Assembly: GCA_963784575.1 (NCBI GenBank)
Contig: CAWARU010000001.1
Coordinates: forward strand, 868,001 to 932,000
DNA length: 64,000 bases
Direction: 5' to 3'
From: CAWARU01 sp963784575
GTDB taxonomy: Bacteria > Pseudomonadota > Gammaproteobacteria > UBA6186 > Azoamicaceae
Positions 8,852 to 18,632 of this stretch are shown piece by piece; positions within the stretch are counted from its first letter, which is position 1; the number at the start of each line of letters is the position of its first letter. Under the pieces are notes generated by a model. It was not told the DNA's origin. It made no database searches and saw only the letters and a list, made by a program, of their open reading frames with translations. The position numbers were made by a program, and so were the translations under genes.

Positions 8852-11851
8852 TTACCCAAACTTCCTGGATTTTTTGAGATCGGAATCTTTCTCTAGTTCT
8901 CTTTCCTTGGCAGAAGAATCGCCGGATGACAGAGTAGTGGGGGCTGCGACTTCGACTTCCGATTTATGAACTTCTGATAGAGCATCAGGTAGCGAAGCGC
9001 TTCTGCTGCCTACTGAAAACCCTGTCAACCCCAAACCAGGCAAGCTTTGGGGTTTCAAAGCAAGGGGAACAGCACCCAGTTTAGGGCTTTCAGTGTTTTT
9101 ACTTAATAATTCTTTTCGAGTTTTATAAATATAATCAGTGAGTGTCGACATAACGATTGCCAGCGCTTCTCCATAACCACACATATACTCAGGATCGGGC
9201 GCAAGTTTACTGATTTCATTTTTGTCGATGACAAGACCACTGGCCTCTTCGATGAGTTTGACAAAAATTAGTACTGCGGGGAGGCAGGTTTTTTCGAGCC
9301 GCTGTAAACTAACATCCAATGCTTCTTCAATTAATTTTAGATTCTTTCGTCCTCCTTCAATAAAGAGTCTGAGACTGATGTCACAGAATTTGTCCATGGC
9401 CATCACATCGAACAAAGACGAAACTTGCTTTTCCGGCATCTCGAGAAAAATAATTTTAAGAGCTTCCAAGGCGTCTATCGGAGCAACTTTTTCTAACACT
9501 AAGGCGAGTTCCCACGCCAAAGCAGAATCAGTATTCCACAATTGTTGGTAACCTTCTGCCCGCTCTGTTGCCTTTATATTTTCCAATATGTCGAATGTTA
9601 CTTCTCTTGCCTCTTTCACAGCCCTAGCGTACTTTTGACTGCTCACATACTGATGAATCCGATTTACAGCCGATTGACGATAGGATAATTCATGACCCGT
9701 TGCGAATTGCATCAAAAAGTCGAGATATTCGGAAGGCATCACTTCCCGAGTAACAAAAAATTCAAAGACTGTTCTACAGAGATCTTTCGGCATACGTCCA
9801 ATTTGATAGCTGAAGTGTTGTAGCTCGTGATATGGTTCAGGATTTGCAGGGTCTTCGGGGGCAAGGCCCGTATTTAATAAATTATTGATTCGATCCACTA
9901 ATCCCTCAGTCGTAAATTGAAAAATGCTAAATTTGTTAAACCAGCCCAATAAGATATGAAAATTATGAGCGGCAGGATCCCACTCAGATGGTGAATCAAT
10001 TTTCTAGGAATATTTGATTTCTCGGGATCTCCCAAAATAAACAGCACTGTATTATACGAATCTTCAGAGAAACGTTGGCCTATATCAGCCACATCTTTTC
10101 TATGAGAGAACAAATCATATTTCACTTTTAAAAAACCGATATACAGAACTTGTAGTTTTCGATGCTTCTCATACATCGCAATTCTTGGGGCTTCGGGAGA
10201 TAAATCAGCAATATCCCGTTTCAATAAAACCAATTCTTTATCAATATTTCTAAGATCTTCCTGAAACAACAGACAATCCTTTTGGCAAAACAAAGTTTTT
10301 TTCTGACGTTTCTTTGCCATCAATATGAGTATTTAAAGGATCCAAAGCTTCTTTTCTGATGATTCGAATATCTGAACTGTCTACAGTTAAATCATCGTCC
10401 AAACTGGATAGTTCTTCTTTTTCAGATGCTTCTTTGTCAGGAACTGCAATAAGGTCTTTATGTTTTACCATAATCTCTTTTGCAAGTGGAGCAATTGCTT
10501 CGGAAGCACTATCTTTTGGCAATGCCCTGGTAATTTCCAGCAAAGTAACAAAGATTTTTATCAAATTTTCACGATCAGTGCCCAGTATTGCACCGAAATT
10601 TTGAAAAGGATCTATATCGTCTGACTTTAAATCGTAATAACCGCAGCTGTATGATAACATGACTCGCAACGCGGCAATAACGTCGGGAGATGTTGAACCC
10701 TCTTCATCCGTCATTAAGGTCACAAAACTTTTTAGATATTTATTAACATACTGTCTTTTTTCTGCAATAGAACTGAATTCCCCTCCCATTAAGAGATCAC
10801 AGCACTTAGAAAGTGCCAAATATACATATGGGGAGACGATGTCAGACTTGTCCCAATCAATTGTATCCATCATGATATCTAAGAGTTCTAACGCATATTT
10901 AATTCTCTTCGCTGCACATTTTTCGATGGCACAAGCAATATCATAAGCTAAGGTAGAATAATCCTTTTTTCGCAAAGAATCATTTTCGGTTTTTTTGTAA
11001 CCAAGTGAATGGTATTTGACAACAGTGTTTTTGATATTTTCCCAGCATTCATCCTTATCAGTTTCAAGTACTTCCTTAAAACTTTTATCGAGCAATTCAA
11101 GTAGTTCCTGCTGTTCTGAAGTCAACTCTTCTTCCGTCACAATGGACGTTATAAAATGATATTCTACCTCAGTAATATCTTGATTATCCAAGAAGTATTG
11201 TAGCACCATAGCAGTAAGTTTCTTTGGAAAGCAGCCAACGGGAATTTCGACGCTGCGCTGAATTTCAGACCACATCAAAGGCTCATTTTCATGAGTAAGC
11301 AAAGAAATTCTCTCCCTTTCAGGGTTTTTAGAGTTTGGATCTAACATATTCAAAAAGTGAACGCCTGGAATGATACTTTCAGGAATATAATATAACCCAG
11401 AAAAACATTTATTGTAATCGGCCCAACCAAAGTTTAAGTCTTTTCCACTTTCCGTGTATGGAACTTTTCGCGCAATTCTATCATTGACCCGAAAAAATAG
11501 CACAAGCTTTTGACCAGTAATCTCTTTGTCTTTATCGTCCTTCAATAATGGACCATTATAAAGTGCAATTCGATACAATTGGCGATATTTTGCAGAATTA
11601 TTAATTCTGTCAGAATATTTTTCATGTGAGATTTTGTGTTCACTACTTGCTTTATCTTCACTTGCAGTTTTTTGCTCAATATTTTTCTCGAGCAAAAGGA
11701 TCCTGTCTCCCAATCCTTCATCGAGCCACTCTAGTGAACCAGACTTAACATGCCAAGCCGTAGGCATAGCAATTCTGGATAATTTTTCATTTTGTACTTT
11801 AGTGATCCCTTCTTCCCTGACTTGAGGTACTTCTTCTGAAAGAGTAGCCAT
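8852..11851 (-). pseudogene. Paralog family copy C, about 990 residues with two frameshifts
   Basis: ATG 11851 follows AAGGAGAAATTT and lies 15 bp after the stop of copy D, so the array looks like one operon. The first 533 residues are open, with a shift near 10258 where one extra A follows GLSVVSGG, and another near 9995 where one A seems lost from an AAAA run. Correcting both gives a continuous protein that aligns end to end with B and D. The C-terminal tail is acidic/Ser-rich (SSGDSSAKERELE). The function is unknown. Glu-rich C-termini are known in Dot/Icm effectors of Legionella and Coxiella; that link is only a suggestion. Its 3' third is nearly identical to fragment A and partly to copy D, pointing to gene conversion. 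Confidence 0.85.
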
Positions 11852-11866
11852 AAATTTCTCCTTAAA

Positions 11867-14839
11867 TTACTCAAACTTCCTCGATTTATTGAGATCTGAA
11901 TCTTTCTCTGGTACAGTTTCCACACCAGAAGAATCACCCGATGGCAGGGCAATGGGTGCTGCAGCTCCGGCTTCCGATTGATGAGATCCGGATATTGCAT
12001 CAGTAAGCGAAGCACTTCTGCTGCCGCCTACTGAGTATCCAGTCAATCCTAAACCAGGCAGGCTTTGAGTTTGCAGAGCGAGGGGAGCTGCATCCAATTC
12101 ATGACCTTCAGTCTTATCACTTATTAATTTTTTCCGAGCTTGATAAATATGATCCGTGAGTGTGGACAGCACAATTGCTAAAGCTTCTCCGTACCCTAGC
12201 ATATATTCTGGTTCTGGGGCTAGCTTAGTTATTTCATTTTTGTCCACGGTTAGATCACTCGCCTCTTCGATGAGCTTGACAAAAGTCAGCAAGGCAGGGA
12301 GGCATGTTACTGTTTCGAGCCGTCTTAAACTGGCATCAAGTGCCTCTTCAATCAGTTTAAAGTTCTGCCGTCCGCCTTCTATAAAGAGTCTGAGGCTGAT
12401 ATCGCAGAATTTGTCCATGGCCATCACATCGAACAAAGACGAAACTTGCTTTTCCGGCATCTCGAGAAAAATAATTTTAAGCGCTTCCAAAGTATCGAAA
12501 GGCGAAACTTTTTCTAGTTCTAAGACAAGATCCCAGACGAGAGCAGAATCGCTGTACCATAAACTTTTATCTCTAATCGGGCATTCTGTTGCCTTAATTT
12601 TTTCCAGAATATTAAACGTGAATTCTCTTGCTTCTTGCACAGCTTTGGGATACTGATGCTTGCTCACACAGTATTGAATCCTATTAACGGCTGAGGGAAG
12701 ATAGGATATTTCATTTCCTGTTGCAAATTGCATCAAAAAGTCAAGATATTCAGGCGGCATCAGTCCCCGAGTAATAATAAATTCAAAAGCCGTTTTGCAA
12801 AGTTCTCTTGGCATGCGTCCAATTTGAAGGCCGATGGTTTGCAGATTCTGATAGGAACCCAGGGCCGTATTCACTGTACCCAATATAGGTCCTCGAATTT
12901 GCTGCCCTTTTGTGCCCATTGCAGCTTTGGTCGCCTCCTCTAATTCCTCTGGGAAATTAGAAAAAGTATATTTTGAAAATCCCCTCAATATTTCATCATA
13001 ATTATGTAGAAATATTCCTGAACCACTTTGGTTGAAGGCTTTTCGCGAGATGTTTGATTTCTTGGGATCTCCCCGAAATAAGACCACTGTTCGATATGCA
13101 TCAGAGAATTGTTTCCCCGCTTTAACAACATCTTTTCTATGCTCGAATAAATCGATTCGCATCTTCATAAAACCAATATAGAGAACTGGAAGGTCGCTTA
13201 GATAATATCCCCGAGTAGATCGCTCTGTATTAGGTGCGATACTTGCTACCTCACGCTTCAATAAAACATCTCCCTTGTCAATGTTGCGAAGATCCCCTGA
13301 AATTAGGGATAATCCTCTTGGCAAGGATATGCCCGCTGCTTTCTTTTTCTTATCTTTTTTCTTCTTTTTCTTTTTCTTGATACTTTCGTCTGTTTCAGAT
13401 TTTTCTTTGCAAGGAGCTACAACTGATTCTTGAGCGGATGCCCGAACAATCTTATCATGCGAAACAATTGCCTTCGACTCATTTTTGGGTAACTTTCTAG
13501 TCATTTCCAATAAAGTAACGAAAAAGTTTTTCAAATTTTCACTGATCAGTGCCTTGAACTTGATTCACACACTGAAACGGATCTCTATCCTCAGACTTCA
13601 GATCATAAAAACCGCAGGAGTAAGACAATATTACCCGCAATGCTGTAATAACATCGGGGGAAACTGAATTCTCTTCATTTGTCATCAAGGAGATAAAGGT
13701 TTTTAAATATTTTTTGATATAATGTCTTTTTTCTGCCACAGAACTGAATTCACCGCCCATTAAGAGATCACCACACTTTGAGAGCGCGCGATAAACATAA
13801 GGTGATTCTATCAGATTCGTGACGATCAAGGGTGTCCATCATAATATCTAATAACTGAAGTGCATATTTAATTCTTTTGGGTGCAAATTTTTCAATACCG
13901 CAAGCAATGTTATAAGCCAAAATTGAAAAATCTCTTTTATGTAGAGATGCAATCAAAAAGTATTCTTTGAGACTTAGTTCATGATATTGAAAAACAGTGT
14001 CTTTCAATTTCTCCCAGTCCGAATCTTTATCTGAATCAAGTGCGATTTTATAATTTTGTTCAACCACTTTAAGCAACTGCTGCTGTTCCAGAGTCAGTTC
14101 TTCTTCGTTCACAATTGACAACAGATACTCGTACTCTTCTTGGCTTATATCTTTGTTATTCAAGAAGTAGTTGAGAACCATAGCACTGAGCTCTTTAGGG
14201 AAGCAGCCGACAGGAATTTCAACGCTTACTTGAAATTCTGACCACAATAGTAATGCTCCATTCACTGTAAGTGAATCGAGCCTCTTAGACTCAGGAGAAA
14301 TTTCCATCATGGGATCTAAGTTTCATTAAAAAATGTACAGAGGGGACACTTTTGTCTGAAATGTGATTTACACCAGAATAACAGGTTCGATATTCTTGAC
14401 CGTTAAAGTTATCATCAAATAATCGACGTTGACATTCTGAAAATTTCCATTGTTTTGAAACCCGATAATTGGGACGGAAAAATAGCACTAGAGTTTGACC
14501 AGTAATCTCCTTGCCTGTTCTATCTTTCATAAGCCGTCCATTATAAAGCGCAATTCGATATAATTGGCGATTTCTTGAGGCGTTCTTACTTTTTTCAGAC
14601 GAACCATTTTCAAGAGAGATCTTTTGTTCAGCACTTTCCTTCTCGATGCTCCGAACATTTTGCGCAACGCTCTTCTCAAGCAGTAGAACCCTTTCCCCCA
14701 ATCCCTCATCCAGCCACTCTAAGGTCCCTGACTTAACATGCCAGGCTGCAGGCATAGGAATCTTTGATAATTTTTCATTTTGGATTTTAGAGATTCCTTC
14801 TTCTTTTACTTGAGTTACTTCTTCTGAAAGAGCAGACAT
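11867..14839 (-). pseudogene. Paralog family copy D, first gene of the array, three frameshifts
   Basis: ATG 14839 follows AAAAGGAG. Coding segments are 14839-14291, 14310-13768, 13829-13539 and 13534-11867, each in a different frame from its neighbour. The first shift fits one extra A in an AAA run (near 14312). The reconstructed protein is about 980 residues and is the most diverged of the array. It has a lysine-rich linker near 13350 (a run of KKKKK) and the conserved LPGLGLTGYSVGG block near the C-terminus. Bases 12405-12481 are identical to copy C, although flanking sequence differs. No domain is recognised. Being the promoter-proximal gene, its decay probably affects expression of the whole array. 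Confidence 0.85.
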
Positions 14840-15197
14840 GAATTCTCCTTTTAGTTAATTTCGCTAGCTAATTTGAAATTGAAATTAAAATAATGCGTGT
14901 AAGTCACACCATTTAAATTAGTTATACTTGATTCTAATGGAAAGTCACCAAGAAAAGCAACTAAAAATAACGGTCAATGGTCAAATAAATAGGCGTAAAA
15001 AATGAAACAATATGAATAAATGTAAAAATATAAAAAAAAATGCTAATACATGACTATACACATTTAATGATGTTCTCTGTTACCGGAGATTAAAGGATTG
15101 GATATTAATTAATAACTTTTAGCGCCGATACTCCTAAATGGCAACCCAGGGTATTTATAGGGTTTCATAATGACAGTCAGAGTGAGAGAAAGTTAAA
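14840..15197. other. Divergent intergenic region between the paralog array and the 15198 operon
   Basis: 358 bp, strongly AT-rich, with divergent genes on both sides, so promoters for both must lie here. The only clear element is the ribosome site of copy D at its left edge. No RNA gene, hairpin with T-run or operator was recognised. Confidence 0.5.
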
Positions 15198-15731
15198 ATG
15201 AGAGAAACAAATTTATTGAAAATCGGCACCAGACAAATCACGGTCCTACATGAGGATTCCAGAGCTGCGAACGAAGCAATGATCTGCTGCAACGACTTAC
15301 CTGGACTCTCTGTCCGCTCGCTGCGACGCAGAGACAGAATGCGCATCAAAAAATACCAAAGACAAAGAATGCTTGAAAATTTCAAGGCTCCTATTGATGT
15401 TGAGGCAATTCAATTCTATATGCCACCCTCCAATCCACCCGAAATGCCCGGAACGGAGTCACCGCAGGAACTTCCGGGCAATGAGCCAGAAGAAGTGCCA
15501 GAACCGCCGCAACCCGATGAGCAGCCAGAAAGAGAGCCATCCGAGGTGCCGCAACGTGAGCCCGAGGAAGTTCCACCCGAAAAGGAGATCCCAAGAAAGC
15601 CACTGGAACCAGAGCCAGAACGGCCCGATGTGATTCCGCCTGAGAAACCTAATGAGGAACCAAAAGAGTCTCCAGGGTCCCAAATTCTAAACGCTCAAAA
15701 ACTTGATAAGGCATATAGGATAGATAGGTGA
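15198..15731 (+). CDS. Pro/Glu-rich low-complexity protein
   Basis: A 177-residue protein that was not recognised. Residues 1-60 look folded and basic (RSLRRRDRMRIKKYQRQR). Residues 75-160 are a Pro/Glu repeat region built from variants of PEEVPE, PEREPSEVP and EPEERPDV-like units. The C-terminus is short and basic. There is no signal peptide or membrane segment. The next gene starts 6 bp after the stop, so the two are co-transcribed. Pro-rich acidic linkers are common in scaffold or secreted proteins; the function is unknown. The ribosome site is weak (GAGAGAAAG), so the start is moderately sure. Confidence 0.65.
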   Translation: MRETNLLKIGTRQITVLHEDSRAANEAMICCNDLPGLSVRSLRRRDRMRIKKYQRQRMLENFKAPIDVEAIQFYMPPSNPPEMPGTESPQELPGNEPEEVPEPPQPDEQPEREPSEVPQREPEEVPPEKEIPRKPLEPEPERPDVIPPEKPNEEPKESPGSQILNAQKLDKAYRIDR

Positions 15732-15737
15732 ATTTAC

Positions 15738-17084
15738 ATGAATGTGCAATCACGAAAACCAACAAAAGAAGCTCTGGATAATTTGCTGAAAACTATCATC
15801 ACTGCACATAGTATTGGAGAGTATGAATTTGCCAGTTTTCCTGACGCTCTACAGCAAGCCCTACAGAAAAGCGATTTTCAAGATAAATATCAGGTATCAA
15901 TTGATGCAGAGAAGAAAAAATCAGAAGACGGTTTAGATTCGTTTTTCATAGTAGACAAAAATGGAATTCCTCTTATCGAAATTACCGCAACATCAGATAA
16001 TATAGTAAGCTTTACTTTCAGTCAGAATATCACCAGTAGTCAAGGTAGCCAAGTTTCTCTTACCAATAATGAATATTTAGAAATATTAGATCTCATGAAA
16101 ATTGCTCTCAATACCTTTCACGATGAAGCACAAAAAGGGAATTCCAAACTCAATTATAAATTCTCAGGGGATCCAAAGGTGTTCGATCAAATCATAGATC
16201 TTGGCTTAGGATTTGTTTTCTCTGGCCGCATGACTGGACAGGTTGCATCCATTGTCAAAGAAAAAGAAAGGGAAGTCATTGCTGATATTATTGAAAGTTT
16301 GCGAGATACAACCAAAAAATATCAAGATTCCGAAGAACAAATATTATCAGAAATGAGCTTGCTTGATGCAAAAACGGCAAAGATTTTGAATGCACTCACA
16401 CATCCCTCCAATGATGCGTTTCCAAAAATACAAAAAGCCATGCAGGACATTATTTCAAAGTCAGATGAGTTGTCTCAAAGAATGTCCAGTGAAACGACGA
16501 GGCTTAACAAAGAACGTGATGATGTATTTGGATCCATCAAGATATCAAATGCCCAATCGAAATTCAGTAAAGAAGTTTATGAATTGATGCTCGCTTCCCA
16601 GAAAAGACGTAATACCGAACTCACCAGGACAGATCAAGCAGAAAAGCTCAAACAGATTCAAGAAGAAATTGAGGGCTTGCAACAGGTAGAAGCTTCTTAT
16701 TCCAAATTGGTTGCTGATACTCTGCGAGATGATGGACGTGCGAGACAAACCATAGCAGTTTGCCAGAATTTAATGCGAGGATTTAAGCAACATAGGCCTG
16801 TTGCGGCACAGCTTGAAAACATTCACAAACTCATTACGAATTGTGAAAAGGGAGATGCTGTACTGCATTTCCAAATGGAGAATCTAGATAAAGAAATAAA
16901 AAACCTCATGGGGACTGAATTAAAATATACTGATGCATGCCGAAAAGCAATGATTCAAGAATTACAAGCGCATTCAAAAGCATTGCAACAGGATAGCGAT
17001 ACAATTGAACAGTTGTTGATTGAAATGAAAAGAGCGGAAAAGTTAAAAACAAGATCAGATGTCAGAAAAACGCCCAGATTTTAG
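15738..17084 (+). CDS. Coiled-coil protein
   Basis: A 448-residue protein. Residues 1-160 form an alpha/beta-looking N-terminal region (FFIVDKNGIPLIEITATSDN). Residues about 165-440 are long heptad-rich helices (IADIIESLRDTTKKYQDSE, KLKQIQEEIEGLQQVEASY). One glycine-rich stretch (LGLGFVFSGRMTG) lies near residue 160. No signal peptide or membrane anchor is seen. AGGTGA precedes the ATG, and the gene is 6 bp after the Pro/Glu-rich gene. The family is not recognised. The coupled pair may form a structural or secreted complex, but nothing in the sequence proves this. Confidence 0.7.
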   Translation: MNVQSRKPTKEALDNLLKTIITAHSIGEYEFASFPDALQQALQKSDFQDKYQVSIDAEKKKSEDGLDSFFIVDKNGIPLIEITATSDNIVSFTFSQNITSSQGSQVSLTNNEYLEILDLMKIALNTFHDEAQKGNSKLNYKFSGDPKVFDQIIDLGLGFVFSGRMTGQVASIVKEKEREVIADIIESLRDTTKKYQDSEEQILSEMSLLDAKTAKILNALTHPSNDAFPKIQKAMQDIISKSDELSQRMSSETTRLNKERDDVFGSIKISNAQSKFSKEVYELMLASQKRRNTELTRTDQAEKLKQIQEEIEGLQQVEASYSKLVADTLRDDGRARQTIAVCQNLMRGFKQHRPVAAQLENIHKLITNCEKGDAVLHFQMENLDKEIKNLMGTELKYTDACRKAMIQELQAHSKALQQDSDTIEQLLIEMKRAEKLKTRSDVRKTPRF

Positions 17085-17172
17085 GCAAGGTCGCTTTAAA
17101 AATTTAACAAAACAGCGGAGTTTATAAATAATAAATGAGCAAGTTTTGTTAAATTTTTAAAGCGAGATTGCC
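17084..17172. repeat. 30-bp inverted repeat between convergent genes
   Basis: 17084-17113 and 17143-17172 are reverse complements at 28 of 30 positions, with a 29-base spacer. The first base is the last base of the stop codon of the 15738 gene, and the right arm ends 38 bp before the nhaD stop. It could act as a bidirectional terminator. The long arms and lack of clean T-runs also fit a small palindromic repeat element. Confidence 0.6.
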
Positions 17173-17210
17173 AAAAGATGAGCGTTCATCGATAATGCTA
17201 TGATGGTTGC

Positions 17211-18533
17211 TCAGAACGAACTCGCATTCCACCAAAGATGAAATAATATACTTACTACGTAACCTAAAGCTATTGCAGGCAGCCATTTCAGATGCGTTAA
17301 GAAACTGTAACTGCCTCGAGCAGCGCCCATCAATGCAACTCCCGCAGCAGAACCAATAGAAAGTAAGCTTCCACCAACACCGGTGGTGAGCGTTACCAGC
17401 AACCATTGTCCTTCAGACATATTAGGATTCATAGTGATAACAGCAAACATGACTGGAATGTTATCGATTAATGCCGATATGATACCAATGATTGAATTAC
17501 TGAGAGTGATTTGGGTGAAATCATTGATGCTGGGGGACCAGGGCGTGTAGAGTAAATTGGAGAGACTCGCCAAATATCCAAAGGCGCTCAAAGCTCCAAC
17601 GCAAAGAATAACACCATAAAAGAAAAGCAGCGTATCCCATTCTATTTTTTGAAGTTGGGGAAAGATGTCAAAGTCCTCTTCTTTTTGATTTAATTTGGTG
17701 TAATATGCAAACATTTGCAAATAACCTAGGCCCAACATCATACCCACCACAGGGGGCAGATTGAAAAAGTGATGGAGTAGGACACTGGTTAAAATTGTCA
17801 GTAGAAATAATATTGTCATTCGCCTGGCACCTTTGCCGAGGTGAACTGGTGTTATGAGCGGTACAGGTTTGCCCTTTGGCAAAGCAAAATGCATGCAGAG
17901 TGCTGGTATAAGAAAGTTCAACAGCGCAGGCAAGAACAATTTGAAAAATGTCCCAAAAGGAATGATGCCAGCTTGCCACACCATCAGTGTTGTGATATCT
18001 CCAAATGGCGAAAAAGCACCTCCTGCATTTGCCGCTACCACTAAATTGATACAAGATATACCAATGAAGCGATGTTGATCCTTACCAATTGCGATGATCA
18101 CCGCAGACAGTGCCAAGGCTGTGGTGAGATTGTCTGCAATAGGAGAAATAAAAAATGCTAGGAATCCAGTAATCCAAAATAATTGCCGATAAGAAAATCC
18201 TTTGTTGACGAGCCAAGCCCGAATGGCCTCAAAAACTTTGCGATCTGTCAAGGCATTTATGTATGTCATGGCAACTATAAGGAAAAGAAGCAACTCACCG
18301 TAATCTAGCAGTTGTTTTTTGATGGCGGTTTCAGCAAAATGCGGATTGCCTTGCTGCAAACTAAGCCAGGCAACCAAAATCCAAAGCAGCCCAGAAGCGA
18401 CTACCATTGGTTTTGATTTTCGTAATTGGATAAATTCTTCAACAATCACAAGACTGTAAGCAGCAGCGAAGAGAACTAAGGCTGTTAGGGCGGGGAGGGT
18501 CATGGTCGCATTTGCTAATACATCTGAAGACAT
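17211..18533 (-). CDS. nhaD: Na+/H+ antiporter NhaD
   Basis: A 440-residue inner-membrane protein with about 12 hydrophobic segments spread over its whole length. It matches the NhaD family of the ion-transporter superfamily: ISPIADNLTTALALSAV around residues 130-150, NAGGAFSPFGDITTLMVW around 168-185, and a C-terminal LIDNIPVMFAV. The paired Asn/Asp-rich half-helices are characteristic. It exports sodium in exchange for protons and supports pH and salt tolerance. It stands alone, convergent with the coiled-coil gene and downstream of the giant gene on the same strand. Confidence 0.92.
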   Translation of the reverse strand: MSSDVLANATMTLPALTALVLFAAAYSLVIVEEFIQLRKSKPMVVASGLLWILVAWLSLQQGNPHFAETAIKKQLLDYGELLLFLIVAMTYINALTDRKVFEAIRAWLVNKGFSYRQLFWITGFLAFFISPIADNLTTALALSAVIIAIGKDQHRFIGISCINLVVAANAGGAFSPFGDITTLMVWQAGIIPFGTFFKLFLPALLNFLIPALCMHFALPKGKPVPLITPVHLGKGARRMTILFLLTILTSVLLHHFFNLPPVVGMMLGLGYLQMFAYYTKLNQKEEDFDIFPQLQKIEWDTLLFFYGVILCVGALSAFGYLASLSNLLYTPWSPSINDFTQITLSNSIIGIISALIDNIPVMFAVITMNPNMSEGQWLLVTLTTGVGGSLLSIGSAAGVALMGAARGSYSFLTHLKWLPAIALGYVVSILFHLWWNASSF

Positions 18534-18632
18534 AGTATTTTTTTTCCACTGGTTAAGGTTTTTTAACTTTAAATCTATTAATAGTGAGTATACTATACTG
18601 GAAATAAGATAACCAAATCCAGAATGAAGTTG

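Noticed and set aside
15373..15683. Other open frames over the Pro/Glu-rich gene on both strands
   Set aside because: Low-complexity codon repeats keep other frames open by chance. The frame starting at 15198 has the coherent leader and coupling to the next gene.
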